Shown piece by piece: positions 23,381-36,210 of a DNA stretch of 64,000 nucleotides (within the stretch, counting starts at the first letter, position 1; every line of letters starts with the position of its first letter). Where the stretch lies: positions 177,180,798 through 177,244,797 of the forward strand of contig NC_134138.1 in assembly GCF_033958435.1 (NCBI RefSeq). Reading direction: 5' to 3'. The position numbers and the translations under genes are program-made. Under the pieces are notes generated by a model. The model was not told the DNA's origin and did no database searches. It saw nothing but the letters and a program-made list of their open reading frames with translations. The stretch is from Carettochelys insculpta. Lineage: Eukaryota; Chordata; Testudines; Carettochelyidae.

Positions 23381-23911
23381 CTGCTAGCTACACCAACCAC
23401 ACTTTTAATGGCCCGGTCAATGGTGCTGCCAGAACCATCAGAAGCATTCAAAGCAGGGACCTCTGGACATTCAGTGATCTTTCCACGGTTTCATCTGGAC
23501 TTTTTCTGGCCACTGCTGATTGTTACAAGCCAAATCTCCCCCCCTGCTCACAGTCTCATCACCTCAGCTTAACACCTCACTTTCCCCTCTGGCCCCTTTT
23601 CCCCGGCCTTGTCCCCCTCACCCCTTTCCCTTTTCTTTCTGTTTAGCTCATCTCTTTCTAAGAGCAGCTCTACCCTACAGGGGAAGGTTTAATTAAGGTA
23701 CTCGGTTCCAGCTACGTTAATTACTGGAATTAGCTGGAATCGACATACCATAATTCAGGCTTCCACGCTGTCTCCACTAAGGGAGGTCAATGGGAGCGTT
23801 CATTCCCCTTGACTTCCTTTACTCCAAACAAGGGTGCCCTGTGAGTTAATTTCAGTGTGTGCCTATCAGGTGCACTAAATTGAACTCCGGAAGTTGAAGT
23901 GCAGCAGTGTT
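23381..23911. other. Intergenic, pyrimidine-rich
   Basis: A pyrimidine-rich segment at 23530-23640, then a possible decayed MITE at about 23655-23890 (GAGCAGCTCTACCCTACAGG) without a clear second terminus. No gene. Confidence 0.35.
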
Positions 23912-24548
23912 CACAGAATCACAGAATCCTGGGGCTGGAAGGGACCTCAGGAGGTCACTGAGTACAGCTCCGTGCCTAAAACAGGATCAACCCCCACTAA
24001 ATCATCCCAGCCATGACTACGTCAAGCTGGGACTTAAAAACCTCTAGGGAGGGAGATTCCACCACCTCTTTACGTAACGCATTGCAGTGCTTCACCACCC
24101 TCCTGGTGAAATAGTTTTTCCTAATACCTAACGTACACCTCTCCCTCTGTAACTTCAAAGCATTGCTTCTTTTTCTGCCATCTGTCACCACTGACAACAG
24201 TCTTTCTCCCTCCTCTTAGCAGCCCCCTTTCAGGAAGTCGAAGGCTGCTATCAAATTGCCCCTCACTCTTCTCTTCTGCAAACTAAGTAAGCCTAAATCT
24301 CTCAGCCTCTCCTCATAGGTCATCTGCTCCAGCCCCTGAATCATTTTCTTTGCCCTCTGCTAAACCCGCTCCAGTGCATCCACATCCTTTCTGTACTGGA
24401 GGGGCCCAGAACTGGACGCAATACTCCAGATGAGGCCTCACCAGTGCTGAGTAGAGAGGAATAACTTCTCCAGATCTGCTGGAAATGTGTCACCTAATAC
24501 ACCCCAATATGCCGTTAGCCTTCTTGACTGCAAGGGCACACTGTTGAT
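23912..24548 (-). mobile_element. CR1 LINE fragment, 3' end, different subfamily
   Basis: On the - strand the sequence matches the 3' terminal region of CR1. A short coding remnant includes RKNYFTRRVVKHCNAL and REVVESPSLEVFKSQL, the end of the RT ORF. The 3' terminus begins CACAGAATCACAGAATCCTG on the + strand, with the GGCTGGAAGGGACCTCAGGA box shared with other CR1 and Cry1 tails. It differs from 7737-8682 at many positions, so it is a distinct subfamily. Confidence 0.88.
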
Positions 24549-26808
24549 TTTCCCCAAAGTGTATATGTGGCCCAAGTAAACCTACTGAGACTAAACACAA
24601 AAAACAGCTGCAATGTCATAGTTCCCCCAACTTGGGGTGGGGCTTGTCTTTTCAGACTGTCAGCTTTTCCAGGCAAGAACTGTCTGCTCCACTGTGTTTC
24701 TACAGAGCATAACATGATGGGGGTCCTTTTTAGGTTAGTCCTTAAGCACTACAATAAAAAGCCTGGGTTTTGATAATAAGATCCCTACTGAGGAGAGCCT
24801 CTGTGGTTAGAGGCTGCTGGTCCTGAGTCTTCACCCAGCCACAGCTGCTGCCTTTTCCTGCTCCCATAATCAGAATCATGAGAGGGAAATTGTTGTGCTA
24901 ATTTGACCTTTGGCTCATCGCTACCTTTACTGTCATTGGGACTGTGTTTAATAAAGGAAGATTGGGTGTTTTTTTTTTCCCCAGACATAGGGGGGTTTCT
25001 ACAGGCTCATACGACTATTTGTACTGGCTTTAGGGTATATGCATATTTACAGAATAAAAGGCATGGCCTTTTAAAGTCAAGAGCAATAACCATATTAAAT
25101 GTCTCCTATTTGGCCGGGCTGCTCTAGAAACCTGGTTGAAACTTCTCAAAATGCCTTGCCACAGCATGGATCCTAGGCAAAATGTGACATGGCTAAAGGC
25201 TCTGTGATGGCTTTTGCGCACTCAGTTTAGGAGCTCGTTCCAGTTTTTAATGGACAAGTGCCCATGTTAATAACCACAAGTATTATCAACTGACTGCTTG
25301 TGAACAAGCTTTAAATAAACACCAGAGAGGAAAAGAACACAGATCTTCTCTCTCTCCCTCCAGACTGAATGGGGCACATTGTGCATGGGTCAGGAAGAGA
25401 CAGGAGCCCAGTACCTGGTGATTAATGCTGATTGTAACAAGAACTCACCACATTGCCCAATTGCCCAGAGTGGGGAAGGGGGAGTTGAAGAGCTCTGTTT
25501 ACCCAGGCTAGAGAGAGTAGAGGAAAAGGTGCTCTTCTCCCACTGAGTTTTGTGCCATTATCCATGCTGTGCCTATACCATGAGTACAGGACTTCAGTCT
25601 CCAGTGCTGTTAACTCAGTACATATCAGCAGGACTCTTCCAAGAACATGGAGATCAAACAAGGCAGCACTTTTCAAGACCACAAAATCTCCACTGAAAAC
25701 TTGAGAGAAGAAATAAAGATAAGCTACGAATGAATTCTTCAAGAGCTCCCTCTTCTGCATTTGCTTCAAACGCCTGATTTGGAATGTTGAGGGGTGAATA
25801 TTGCCTGGAAAAAACCCTCTTGTGGGTTGACAGTTCATGTATCTTCTCATGCTGAAAAAACCCATAAGCAAATTAATTGCCGGGTACCATCAGAAATGGG
25901 TAAAACTTAAAAGTCAATGCCAGATTGTTTTGGTAGGTTATTGGCAGCGACATTTTTCTTTTATTCGGAAGAAGAGACTGCAGTGCCGTTAAACCTTAAA
26001 AATGGAAATATTTATTATAGTTCTTTATCGTGGTGTCCAGAGATTAGTGATCAGTAAAACACCTGACCCCAGACCATCTTCAGGGATCAAGGTGCTGGTC
26101 TCCTAAACTGACTTTGGTATCTGTTATTCTCTTTTTGCTCCACTGAAGGTATAGATATATTACAAGAAAGTTATTGTTATTGTCTCTTTTTGTTCTTTAC
26201 TATATACTGAATAAGCTTTGAGTATGATAGGGTGCTGGATATGAACTCCAGGTGTCTTTGTTTTCCTGAAATCAATTAAAAAAAACCAAAATATGGTCAG
26301 AATTTGTAGCTTGGCTCTGCTGTACAATACTCTTTCCCGTAGAGGAATATATTGACTACCTAGAGCCCACTGTTCTGTTGGTGATGACTATGGAGATTTC
26401 CACAACAAAGAACAGTTTTGCAAATTATTAGCGTTCATTCCCTGTTAAATTGTATTTGACTTTTTCATAAGGAAGAGGTTCCAGGGAGTGAGGCTGCAGT
26501 TCTGTATGTTTTTAGACGGTTTCACTAGCAGTTTAGTTTCAGACAGCATGTGCAGTATGTGCCCTTTTAGACTTTTAAACATCTTTGAACACTTGGATCC
26601 AGAGCATCATCTTATATAAATTATAGAGCTCTATTGACTTCAATTATTACCCGTTTATTGCTTTAAACAAGTACCTAGAGGCCTCAGACATGATGAGGAT
26701 GCCATGGTACTAAGCACGGAACTGATATATAGTACGTGACAGCCTGTGACATGGATAGTTTATACCCAATGAAGCAATGCTTATGTACCTTGGAGGAGGC
26801 CTGTAGGT
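24549..26808. other. Intergenic, no supported gene
   Basis: Unique-looking non-coding DNA. The longest frame (149 codons on -, 25422-25871) lacks domain, signal or splice context and is treated as chance. Confidence 0.45.
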
Positions 26809-27138
26809 CAGGGGTGAACAAACTTATTATATCAGGCCTCAATTTGGTCCCTGTAATTAGCAACACCCCTCCCCGCCCACACACAACCTGTCAAATGTAA
26901 TCTAACCTGACGGACATTTCAGTTATGTTCATATGGTTTCATATGTGTAAGAAAAGAAGTTTCAGAATGTAAAAACTTTATTAATTGTTATGTAACTGTG
27001 AATACACCTACATTTAAAAAAACCAGTAACGTATTAATGAGATGGATGAGTGTGAGACCTAGCAGCCAATCATGCTGCATCTCCCCCTTTTCAAGTTGCC
27101 CCACCCAGGCAGCCTGCCCCCCAATTTGCTCACCCCTG
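26809..27138 (+). mobile_element. hAT-like non-autonomous repeat, copy 2
   Basis: It begins CAGGGGTGAACAAACTTATT and ends TTTGCTCACCCCTG, i.e. terminal inverted repeats of the CAGGGGTG.(A/G)CAAA type seen in hAT/Charlie-like transposons. The internal sequence is shared with 20238-20605. Eight-bp target duplications are not evident. No coding region. Confidence 0.75.
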
Positions 27139-30100
27139 CCTTAAGTTATCCACTGGTTGGAATGTGCATTTTCTGTACAGAATGAAATGTATTCATTGAG
27201 GATTTTTTTTTTAATTGTTCTGTTTGTGCAGGGAGGTTGAGAGATGTGGAACACATGCACCTTCTTCTTAAGAGAAAAATTGTTCTGAGAATATTTGTAA
27301 TATGAATTTTTTTCTGTTATTACTGATCACACCCAAGGCTCTGTATACATTAGATATAATGATCAGAGCTCAAACTTTTCCTGTACAAAATCTGAGTGTT
27401 AGTCTTGCTAGAGGAAACCTTTTGCTACTTGTTTTCATTTTGTTATTACAATCTGATTTTCAGAAGGAGAAAGACATATGAGAGCATCAGCCATTGCTAA
27501 CCAGTTTTTCTTTTCCTTTTTGTGCCGATACCACTTTCCAGAGATTTAATGTCATATTTTCCTACTGGGAATGAAATAAAATGACTTTATTCTCTGTGGA
27601 TTATTTCTCTAGTTGAATGGTTCCAACTTTTTCTCTTTAAGCAGCTTGTCCTGAAGAAATGCCTCAGCTCTTTGAAACAGAGTTGATAATAGTTTGTTTA
27701 TTGTCATAAATAGTAATGGTAACCACAATCAAGCAAATAATGTATTATTAAATTAATTTTTAAAACAAACACTTGTGAAAGGTAAACTATCTAAAAGTTT
27801 ATTACATTTAAATGTTTTATCTTCTTTTAACAAGAGGTTTCCTGTTTGTTTCAATATTTGTTCATTGTTTTGGCTCAAGTATGAATACATTGCATTCCAA
27901 GCTAGAATATGCACCAGCAATGATGCCTTGAGTGCATGAGTCATGTAGAGGTAGAAGAGAAACTAATATACGGCTTGTGCCTCCTTATGTGCCCAATCAT
28001 GTCTCTTATTGCACTGATGTAAAATTTCTTCTGGCAGAGGAATGGCTGCAGTTCCATGGCACCAGGATATGCAGGTTGGAGAGACCACAACCAGCGTGCA
28101 CACATTTCAGCTTGTGTATCAACAGGGCTCAACTGTGTACTGTGTAGAGGGGGCTGGGAAAAGCCAAGGAAAGAGGCTTGGCCTGGAGGTTGAGACTTTG
28201 CAATTATGCAGTCACTGACCTTCTCATAGTCTGCTCATAGCAGTCAAAGTCATCCCTTCTAAGTCAATCTGCAGCTTAAGCTTGAGGATCAGAGCTTCAT
28301 TCAAACACGTTGGGTTACATCTAGCACCCAGATAAATGAAGGTTTTAGTTCATAGCATTCAGACCATAGAGATTTCGTCATATTATGTTAAGGTTAAAAA
28401 AATATAAATTTGATTCCAAAGGCTGATAAAAGACCTTTTCTGCTTCCCAGGTGCGGATGCCTCTGGTGACATGGCTGCGTCACGGTCCTTTGTGCCACTC
28501 GCACTCCAAAGAGAGAACCTATGCCAGCCCCACACAGGTCAGCGCACAAGACAGTAACAGAGCCAGTCAGGAGTCCTGTGCTTAGTGCATGCATCTAGTG
28601 GTGCTAGCACCCCAGGCAAGTGGTACAGGCTGTTATTCTAACCCATGATTTGGAACAGTGTCAGCAAGGCTTTTGTAGTCCATTGTCTTGCCCTCCTGTT
28701 GTTGATTTTGCTCCTGCCAATCCCTCACATATTTCCCTTGGGTAAAGCTCAGTCATTGTCACTTTGTGAAGGCACGATGAATTGCGCCCTGTGTGAGCTA
28801 GGAGCTTGGTGTCACTGTTTTCAACCATTTGTTCAGTTCCCTCTTGAGATATGCTACAGATGGGTAGCAGCACTATAAAGAAGGGCTGCCCATCAACCTT
28901 GCTCAGAAACAGTAACTGTGCACATCCAAGCCTCTCTCAATTCTGCAGCGAGCACTTGATCTTGCTGGTGAATAATTGCAGAAAGCTACAGCATATACAC
29001 CCTGATTCACGATTTGAGTCTGTAGTGGCATATAATAGTCTCTGTTAGTTGCCATGACACAGAAATGAATATGGATATCACCTCAGGGGAGAAAATAAAT
29101 GCATTATTTCCATTCCAGCCATACTGTTAAATATTCATCTCCTCATAGGGAAAAAGAATAGAACTGATGCTGTCATAGTTTCCTTTTCTGTGATAGAAAT
29201 ATGTTGACTGTCCAAAGAACACCTGGCAGAGCAGCTGCTGAATTGTCAAACTCTGGATGGGGATTAACTTCACAAAACATGGCAGAAAGGGTAGCCGGTC
29301 CCTTATATTACCTTCACAAAGTTAGGCTGCCTGTTGGCACTTTCACCCTGTTCCCAGGGGTGTGCACAAGGTGGGGCAAGCAGGGATAGATCTCCTCACC
29401 CCCAATAGTTGGTGGGGACATTAAACTCCTCTAGGTCTGTGGCCCCAGCAAAGAGAGAAAGTTCCTCTGCCTGTGGGGATGCAGCAGGGGCACAGAATAT
29501 GATCTTCCAAAAGCAGTCAAATTTAAATCCCATGCATGCCCCTGGCTGTGCCAAAACAGTCACCACACAGTAGGTTCACCTACATGTTCCATTCATGGGG
29601 ACTGGCTTTATTAACATAACAGAAGCAACACCAGCATCAGATTCAAGTGGCTGTGATAGGGCAGTGGTGGTGTGTAGAATGGTCTAATAGCCAGAGTGGC
29701 CTGATCTGAGTCTTCTTCCTTTGAGAAGAGACAATGTGGAAGAATTTAGGCTTCTTAACTCTCTCAAAATTGCATCTTTCTACCTCATTTCTACTCTGCT
29801 TCATGCTGTAATTCTTTCAATCTCAGCCCTATAAACCCTCTGTGAACACATACCTTCTTCTACACCTTGGATATGACCCCACCCTTGCAGTGATCTTATT
29901 TGCAGTTGGTGCAAGACCACAATTACCAGGATTGTCTGTGTGTCTCTTTGGGCTTGTCTACACAGAGGTTTTTCTTCCATGAACACCTTCCCCCTCAAGA
30001 AAACAGCTTGCATCCACACAGCCAAGCCTTTTATTCAGGAATAATGGGGCTTTTAACTCGGAATAGTAACTCCACCTAAAAGAATGACTTATGTCAACAC

Positions 30101-30834
30101 CCCTCCCCATTTTAATTCTGTAATTGAGCCAGTGTGTACAAAATAGAGCTAATTATTACTTAATTGACTGCCTGGGAGACCTCCCATTCAGCTCAGGTAA
30201 GTATCCACTCCAGGCATTGCTGCAGACTCTGCTACCTTTTTCCCAGGTGTCTCAAGAGGCCCCTCCCTGCTGCAAGCCCTGGGAAATTTAAATACCATTG
30301 TTGGCTACTCTTCCCTTCTTTCCTCAACAGAAGAGGTAGGGAGCCAATGCTATGAGGTCTTCAAATTTGTTCAGGTGAGTAGAAGCACTCCTTTCCTCCC
30401 TGTCCACTTGCAGGGATTTTTAAATCCCTTTTCTGCTTTTCTTTTGCTTACTCAGCCATGTGGCTGGGCTGTGAGCAGTAACCACCTTTCCCCCTCCTCT
30501 CTGCCACTCTTGGGGATTTTTAAAGCCAAACAACTCAACAGATGTTAAGAAGATGCTATTATGTCTGACCCTGAAAACTGTTTCCTATCCTATTGCTTTC
30601 TATTGTAATGGCCATGTTTCAGTTCCATTTATGTCTTACTTACACTTGGTGATATTTCAGCCAAAGCCATCTCACGGGGTTGTCTGTGCCTTGGGCTCTT
30701 CCTTCTGCTAGATTTCAGTGACTGCAGTGGAAACTCCTTCTTTCTTCATATGCATGATGAATTGTAGAGCTGCACCTATGTCAGTGAGTCAGCAGGCATC
30801 TGTATAATAATATATGCAGATACACAGCTGATAA
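27139..30834. other. Intergenic, possible partial MITE at about 29.95-30.14 kb
   Basis: Mostly AT-rich non-coding DNA. GGGCTTGTCTACACAGAGG at about 29948 resembles the MITE terminus found elsewhere in the window, but only a decayed partner is seen. No gene is supported. Confidence 0.45.
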
Positions 30835-31003
30835 AACTGGAAGGGACCTCAGAAGGTCATTGAGCCTAGTACCCTATTTTCTTGGCAGGACCAAGAACCA
30901 TTCCCCTCCCCCCACACAATGCCTAAATGGCTCCCTCAAGGGCTGAGCTCACAACCCTGGGTTTAGCAGGCCGATGCTCAAACCACTGAGCTACCCCTCC
31001 CAC
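30835..31003 (-). mobile_element. Cry1-type tRNA-derived SINE (tortoise Pol III SINE)
   Basis: Read on the - strand, the head GGGAGGGGTAGCTCAGTGGT and the following TTGAGCATCGGCCTGCTAAA match the tRNA-like head of cryptodiran turtle SINEs. A-box TAGCTCAGTGG and B-box-like GGTTGTGAGCTCAGCCC are in the expected order. The 3' tail (GACCTTCTGAGGTCCCTTCC) is shared with the CR1 fragments in this window; Cry1-type SINEs are known to borrow a CR1-like tail. It has T/A-rich flanking repeats and is not a functional tRNA. Confidence 0.9.
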
Positions 31004-33119
31004 TGCGAGAAGCTCCTGGCCTATCTCGCTGCAGGGTTCCAATGCTTGATAACAAGATGCCTGATAATAAATCAGCAGTGTAGGGAGCCCAGCAATGCCA
31101 GCGTGATGTTTATTTTAGTGCTCCACTGCTGTCTGATCACGCACTGCTCTGTAGTGATGATAGGTCTCCTGTGTTCAGAGCCATCCCTTCCATAGGCTGA
31201 GGTGGGACAGCAACCCCAGGGCCTGCATTTTTGGGGGTCCTGCAGCAGCCACCCCACCCTTTCTATGGATGGGAGGGGGAGGATTACATGGGGCAGGGTA
31301 CAGGCATTGGGGTGGCAGCAGCAGCTGCAGGAGATTGCCTCCCTCACACCCACACTCAGTAGACTGTGTTCTGCTGCCTCCCACCCCACTGAACTCTGCT
31401 TCTCTGCAGGCAGCTGGGAGACCTCCAGCCACCCACAGACTAGTGGGGATTAGTAGGCTGGGAGGGTGCGGTGGAGCACCAGGTAGGGAGTGGGGAGATG
31501 GGGGGGAGAAGTGACCTCCAGAGGCTACCAGTGCTGCTGCTGTTCAGTGCCTGCCTGCCCTATGTAATCCCCAGCGCTTTCTGCCCACCACCAAACAGGT
31601 GATCAGCACCGAGCAAGAGGCACTGGGGAGGGGAATGGAAAAGAGCTGAAGGGCAGGTCCCACTGAACAGATGATACTTTTTTCCTACAGGTACTCGAGC
31701 CACAGAACAATGAGAGTTGTTGCCCATGGTGTTGGGTACCTGCAGGGCTCCTCTTCAGGAGCCTGTTCTGAGTGACAAAGCAGCCTCCTTAAACCCAAAT
31801 ATTTTGCAGTAGAAACGCAGCAGTTAGAGAGAGATGAGTTTAAAGCTTCATGCACATGCTTATCCAAAAGCTTACCCTAAGCCAATGGTAACATGGGCAG
31901 GCTTGCTTTCTTCAGACAACCCATCCATTGCTTTAGTCTTCTAGCTCCACTCTGTGACTGACATGGTAATTTTTTGCTATACTCTTGGAAGATCTCACTG
32001 AAGTTTTAGTATCATCATGGCCTGTTTGCACTAAGTGAGTGATTTATGTATTGTGGGGCTGGGAAACATAGTCATACAAGAATGGTATCTTGAAACAAAA
32101 AATTTTAAGTGGTTTTGCTGGGGACTATCTCAAGTAAGTGCAGACACCCAGCCTTTTGAAACTGTACCTTGAAGAATGAGTTATTTTCTGCTAATCGTCT
32201 GTAACATGAGATCAGTGCTGCTTTTTCTCTTTCCAAAAAAAAAAAGTGACAACTCAAACCCCAGTCTGCACCAATCCCTAACCCTGAAGCCCAACCCCTG
32301 CCCCATGAGGGCCAAAACCTGCCCTAGGTGACTCAACACTCCCCCTTCCCCCAGGCAGGGCCCAAGCCACCTCCCTGCAACTTAACTGTCCCCCATGTAG
32401 GGCCAGAGCCGCCCCCCTGGGCCGGGGCCTGATTAAGGGTTGAAATATTTTCAGAATGCTTATGAAGGACAATGCTCTTCCCCTTCCCCAGACCCAGGTC
32501 TCCCAACCTCCATACTCGAACCCTATCCTGCTCCCCCAGAGCCAGGTACCCTCAGTCCCTTGCTGTAACCCAATCCTCCTCTCCTCCCCTCCCCCACAGC
32601 CAGGTACCCCCTGCTGTAACCCAGTGTCCTTCCCTGGCTCCCTGAGAACCAGCAGTCACTGGCCTAGGCAACAGTGACCACAGTAATTTTCCCAAACTAA
32701 GCAGTCACTTCACTCTGACAAGTGTTTCCAGTTCAATAATGGCTCTTCTGGGGAACCACTGATGACATGGTTATAACCAGGGCAATACTGGAAAAACTAT
32801 TTTCAAACCACTTTGTAAACTGCCATGCTGCAGAATTCCCCTGGATGTATTTGCATTACCAGGTGAGCCGGAATCATCAGCGCAGTTCCTGCATGTTTGC
32901 TTTGGTCAGACATTCTCTAGCTGCCTTCATTCTACCTAGTACCAGTGCACCCACTGCTGGAGCATGGAGATACAGCCCCTCATCACTGCTTTCGTTTGGA
33001 AGAGGTGTATTTTAGTTCGTATTGTGCCAAAAATCAGTCAGCTGAAGAGTTTTTGTTGTTCTTCTATCTTAAACCACATTGATTTGACCAATTTTATTTA
33101 TAACCAGAGATAAAGAGCA
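31004..33119. other. Intergenic with GC-rich low-complexity blocks
   Basis: Two compositionally biased blocks are present, at about 31.19-31.63 kb and 32.24-32.68 kb. The latter has a degenerate repeat around GCCAGGTACCC and TGCTGTAACCCA. Frames over these blocks on both strands are composition effects. No gene. Confidence 0.45.
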
Positions 33120-33446
33120 GGATTTGGTGGTGATGGGGGGCATCAACTAACCAGGCATATGCTGGGAAACTAACACAGTGAGGCACAGACTATCCAAAAA
33201 GTTCTCTCAATGCCTTGATGACAATTCCTTTATTTCAGAAGGTTGCAAAAGTTACTGTAAGGAAGCAGTTCTAGATTTGATTTTAACAAATAGGGAGGAA
33301 CTCATTCAGAATTTGAAAGGGGGAAGGCAGCTTGGGAGAAAGTGGCCATGAAATCATATACTTCATGATTTTAAGGAATAGTAGAAGGGAGAACAACAAA
33401 ATACAGACAATGGATTTAAGGAAGGCAGATTTCAATGAATTAAGAT
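33120..33446 (+). mobile_element. CR1 LINE fragment, endonuclease-domain end
   Basis: On the + strand a decayed CR1 ORF2 segment includes VVMGGINLPGICWE (compare the MGDFN.PDI.W motif of CR1 endonucleases), then a DDNSFISE-like block, and KEAVLDLILTNREELI, the conserved LDL.LTN.E.L segment. Frame disruptions occur near 33350. It is an isolated internal fragment, not continuous with any other CR1 piece here. Confidence 0.8.
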
Positions 33447-34775
33447 GAAGAGCTTTACTGTTTGTCTTTAAATCTCCATCTGGCTGGGTTTTTTAAATGT
33501 CTGGGATTTTAATACAGGTTGAATCCCTCTTATCCTGGATTCTCTGGTCCAGCAACATCCATGGTCCAGCAGGACCACCGTTGTCGCTGAACTAGGGAGC
33601 ACCAGCCACAGACATTGCCTGGAGAGAGGCTTCACCTGCTGCTCTGATTGTCTGGAACTCCTGCCAATCAGAGCAGTGAGGGAGGGGAGTGTCTGGGATC
33701 ATGTCTCCAAAAAGTCTCTCCAGGGCACACTCTATTCCCAGCTGACGTTCCCCCTGCGGAGATGTGGACAGTGCTGCAGAGAGAGAAGTGTCCCCCCATT
33801 TCTCCCACCCAGCGCTCCCTGCACTGCTGCTACATCCCTTACTGTCCAGACCCCCACCCTCAGCCTGCTCCTGCACCTTCCTCCCACCCAGATTTCCAGA
33901 CCCCTCCTGAGCCCTCCACCCACTGCTGCACTTTACCTTCCCCCACAAATCCCCACCCACCAGCTTGCTCCTGCACCCTCCCTTCTGGCCACAACCCTCA
34001 CACTCACACCCGGCCCGCTGAGGCTGGGGAGAGAAACAAGCCTGCAGCAGGTTCTTTTGGGCTCAGTGCTGCAGACTTTGGAGGGGCTCTGGCCCTAGCC
34101 CCCTGGTGGGGACTTGGGGGGGGGGGGGGGCGGTCTCGGCTCCATGCCATACAAGGCTCTGGCCCTGTGATGCAGCAGGGGTTTTTGGCAGGGAGGCTCC
34201 ATCCCTGCACTGCAGAGGACTCTGGCCTTAGGCCTGTGGCAGGGCCTGCCTCAGTAGGGCTCCAGTCCCCAGCTCCCTACAGGCTCTGTCCCTGGCCCTG
34301 TGATGCAGTAGAGACTCGGCCCTTGCACTACACAGGGCTCCAGCCCCAGCTCTGCACTGTGATGGCCCCAACATGCCCTCCTCTCAGGTCTAGGCCTGTG
34401 CCAGCCCCAGGCCCCCCTTTTCCAGCCCCCATCTCCAGCTACAGCCCAACCATGCACCTGAGTGAGGGGGCAGCAGGTGGGGAGCTGCATTTTCTGCTAG
34501 CAGAAAATCCCCACATGAGATCGAGAGAGTTTAAGCTGCACAAAGGGAAGATTGAAGCATTCGTGGTAAATTTGGTTCTGAATCTGAGAGAGTCACACAG
34601 TTACAACCAACGGGGAAAACCTAGCTATGGGTTTTTAAAGGACTGAAACCTACCTGAGCCCGAAGGTGGACTTGTGGTGACCTCTAGTAAGTGGGTTTTT
34701 TTTTAAGCATGGGTGGAACCCACACATCCGAGATGGGGAATGACACCTATGTAGTGGTGTCTAGACCACTTACAC
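33447..34775. other. GC-rich repeat-like region without supported gene
   Basis: It begins with GGTTGAATCCCTCTTATCCT and TCTGGTCCAGCAACA, which looks like the start of an old DNA-transposon-derived repeat, then turns C-rich with a G-run near 34117-34130. A 332-codon frame (33648-34646, +) covers this region but its translation is Pro/Ser/Cys-rich, has several competing frames and no domain. Confidence 0.4.
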
Positions 34776-35583
34776 CACAGTTTCCTAAACTGGGGGGTGT
34801 ACCCTCCTAGGGGGCATGAATAAAATCTGGGGAGGCATGAGGCAACCCATCTGCCCCATTGTTCCCCCCACCCTTTGCTTCTGGCTCTCAGCCCCTGCCA
34901 GTTTATGTGGGTGACCTGGTGCAGCTGCTATAAAAAAGCAGGCTGCTGGCAAAGACCCACATGCAAAGGTGAGGTGAGAGTGGGTTGGGGGGAGAAGGAG
35001 GATGGGGTTAGATGGGGGCTGGGGGTGCCTGGCTCAGGTAAGGAGGATGGGGCAAGAGCAGGGGACTGGTGGTGTCTGGCTTTGTGAAAGGGGAGGGGCT
35101 CAGGTGGGTGGCTTGTGGGGTTCAGGCGGCCAGCTGGCTTGCAGGACTCAGACTTGCATGGCTGGACCAGGCATCGAACACTGGGGCGGCTTGGACTGAT
35201 GGCTAGCCCAGGCAGCGTGGGTCTTTGGTTGGCAGCTTGGGTGGCTGGCCCTGGCAGTGTGGGACTTGAGTGGGTGGCTCTGGCAGCGCAAGTCTGAGGC
35301 AGGTGGGTGGCTGTTGTGGGCAGCTCTGGTGGCTGGCCTGGGGCTCAGGCAGCTGGCCAGCTGGGGCTGCACCAGGCACGCACAAGGGGCCAAGAAAAAC
35401 TATTCATGCTCATTTTTAATTTAAATAACACTTTTTTTTATATCAGGCTTGTGTTTGCTAAATTGCAAACTGAATTTTTTGTTAAAAGGGGTGGATGAGG
35501 GTAAAGAAATGGGCGGGAGGGGCATGAGGGCTGCTTAAAAAATCAAAAGCAGGGGGTGAGGCCAAAAAGTTTGGGAAGCACAG
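34776..35583. mobile_element. hAT-like non-autonomous element with 8-bp target duplication
   Basis: The left end CACAGTTTCCTAAACTGGGG and right end AAAAGTTTGGGAAGCACAG form imperfect terminal inverted repeats. The flanks are ACTTACAC (34768-34775) and ACTTGCAC (35584-35591), matching at 7 of 8 bases, which is the hAT target-duplication length. The middle (about 35.0-35.39 kb) is a degenerate minisatellite of GGCTGG-type units. No transposase. Confidence 0.8.
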
Positions 35584-35591
35584 ACTTGCAC

Positions 35592-36210
35592 AGAAAAAGA
35601 CGGCCTCTACTTTACAGCTTTAGCTGACAGGTTTCTAGCCTCTACCTCAAACTTTAAAGGCTCATGCACTAAGCTTCAGCGGTACCAGGTTCAAGTCTGC
35701 TGAAGGGCAGTTACATGTGCAGGTTCTTCTGTTATTCTAAGTGTTTTCTCTGTAATGCTCTTCAGCGTAATAGCAAATATTTTTTGTTTATAAATTGCTG
35801 TGTGGTACAGCCTCAACACTGGTCTGGCTTGCTGGGAATATGATGAGATAGGCAGAGAACCATGCAGCCTGGAAATCTTCTGGTCAGGAGGGGGAGAGCA
35901 TTCCAGACAAAACTGGTATTGCAGGTTGCCTGGGGAGGAGGTAAAATGTTCAAAATAACTGTCTGGGCCTTGTCCCGTAGAGACCCGCAAATGTTTGCAG
36001 AAAAGAATTTTATATTGAGCCATTTTTTCATGTCCTGCTTGCTTTATCTTACTGCCCCCTATTAAACTTAAAACTGCTTATTCATACCACCATAGATGAT
36101 GGAGTTGCAAAGGGTCATGTATGCCCCATGTGCTGTGAGCAGAAGAGGTAAGGGACCAACCAGTAACAGGGAGAGGGACGTGTGTGTGTGTGTGTGTGGG
36201 GCGGGGGGGG
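35592..36210. other. Intergenic, ends in a (GT)n microsatellite
   Basis: No gene. A (TG)n run lies at about 36179-36198 with a G-run immediately after it. Confidence 0.5.

Noticed and set aside
30940..31003. tRNA gene
   Set aside because: The A- and B-box sequences belong to the SINE head; no cloverleaf with a proper acceptor stem, and a CR1-type tail follows.
33648..34646. 332-codon open frame on +
   Set aside because: C-rich, Pro/Ser/Cys-heavy translation with competing frames on both strands, no domain, no splice context, and flanked by repeat-like sequence including a long G-run.
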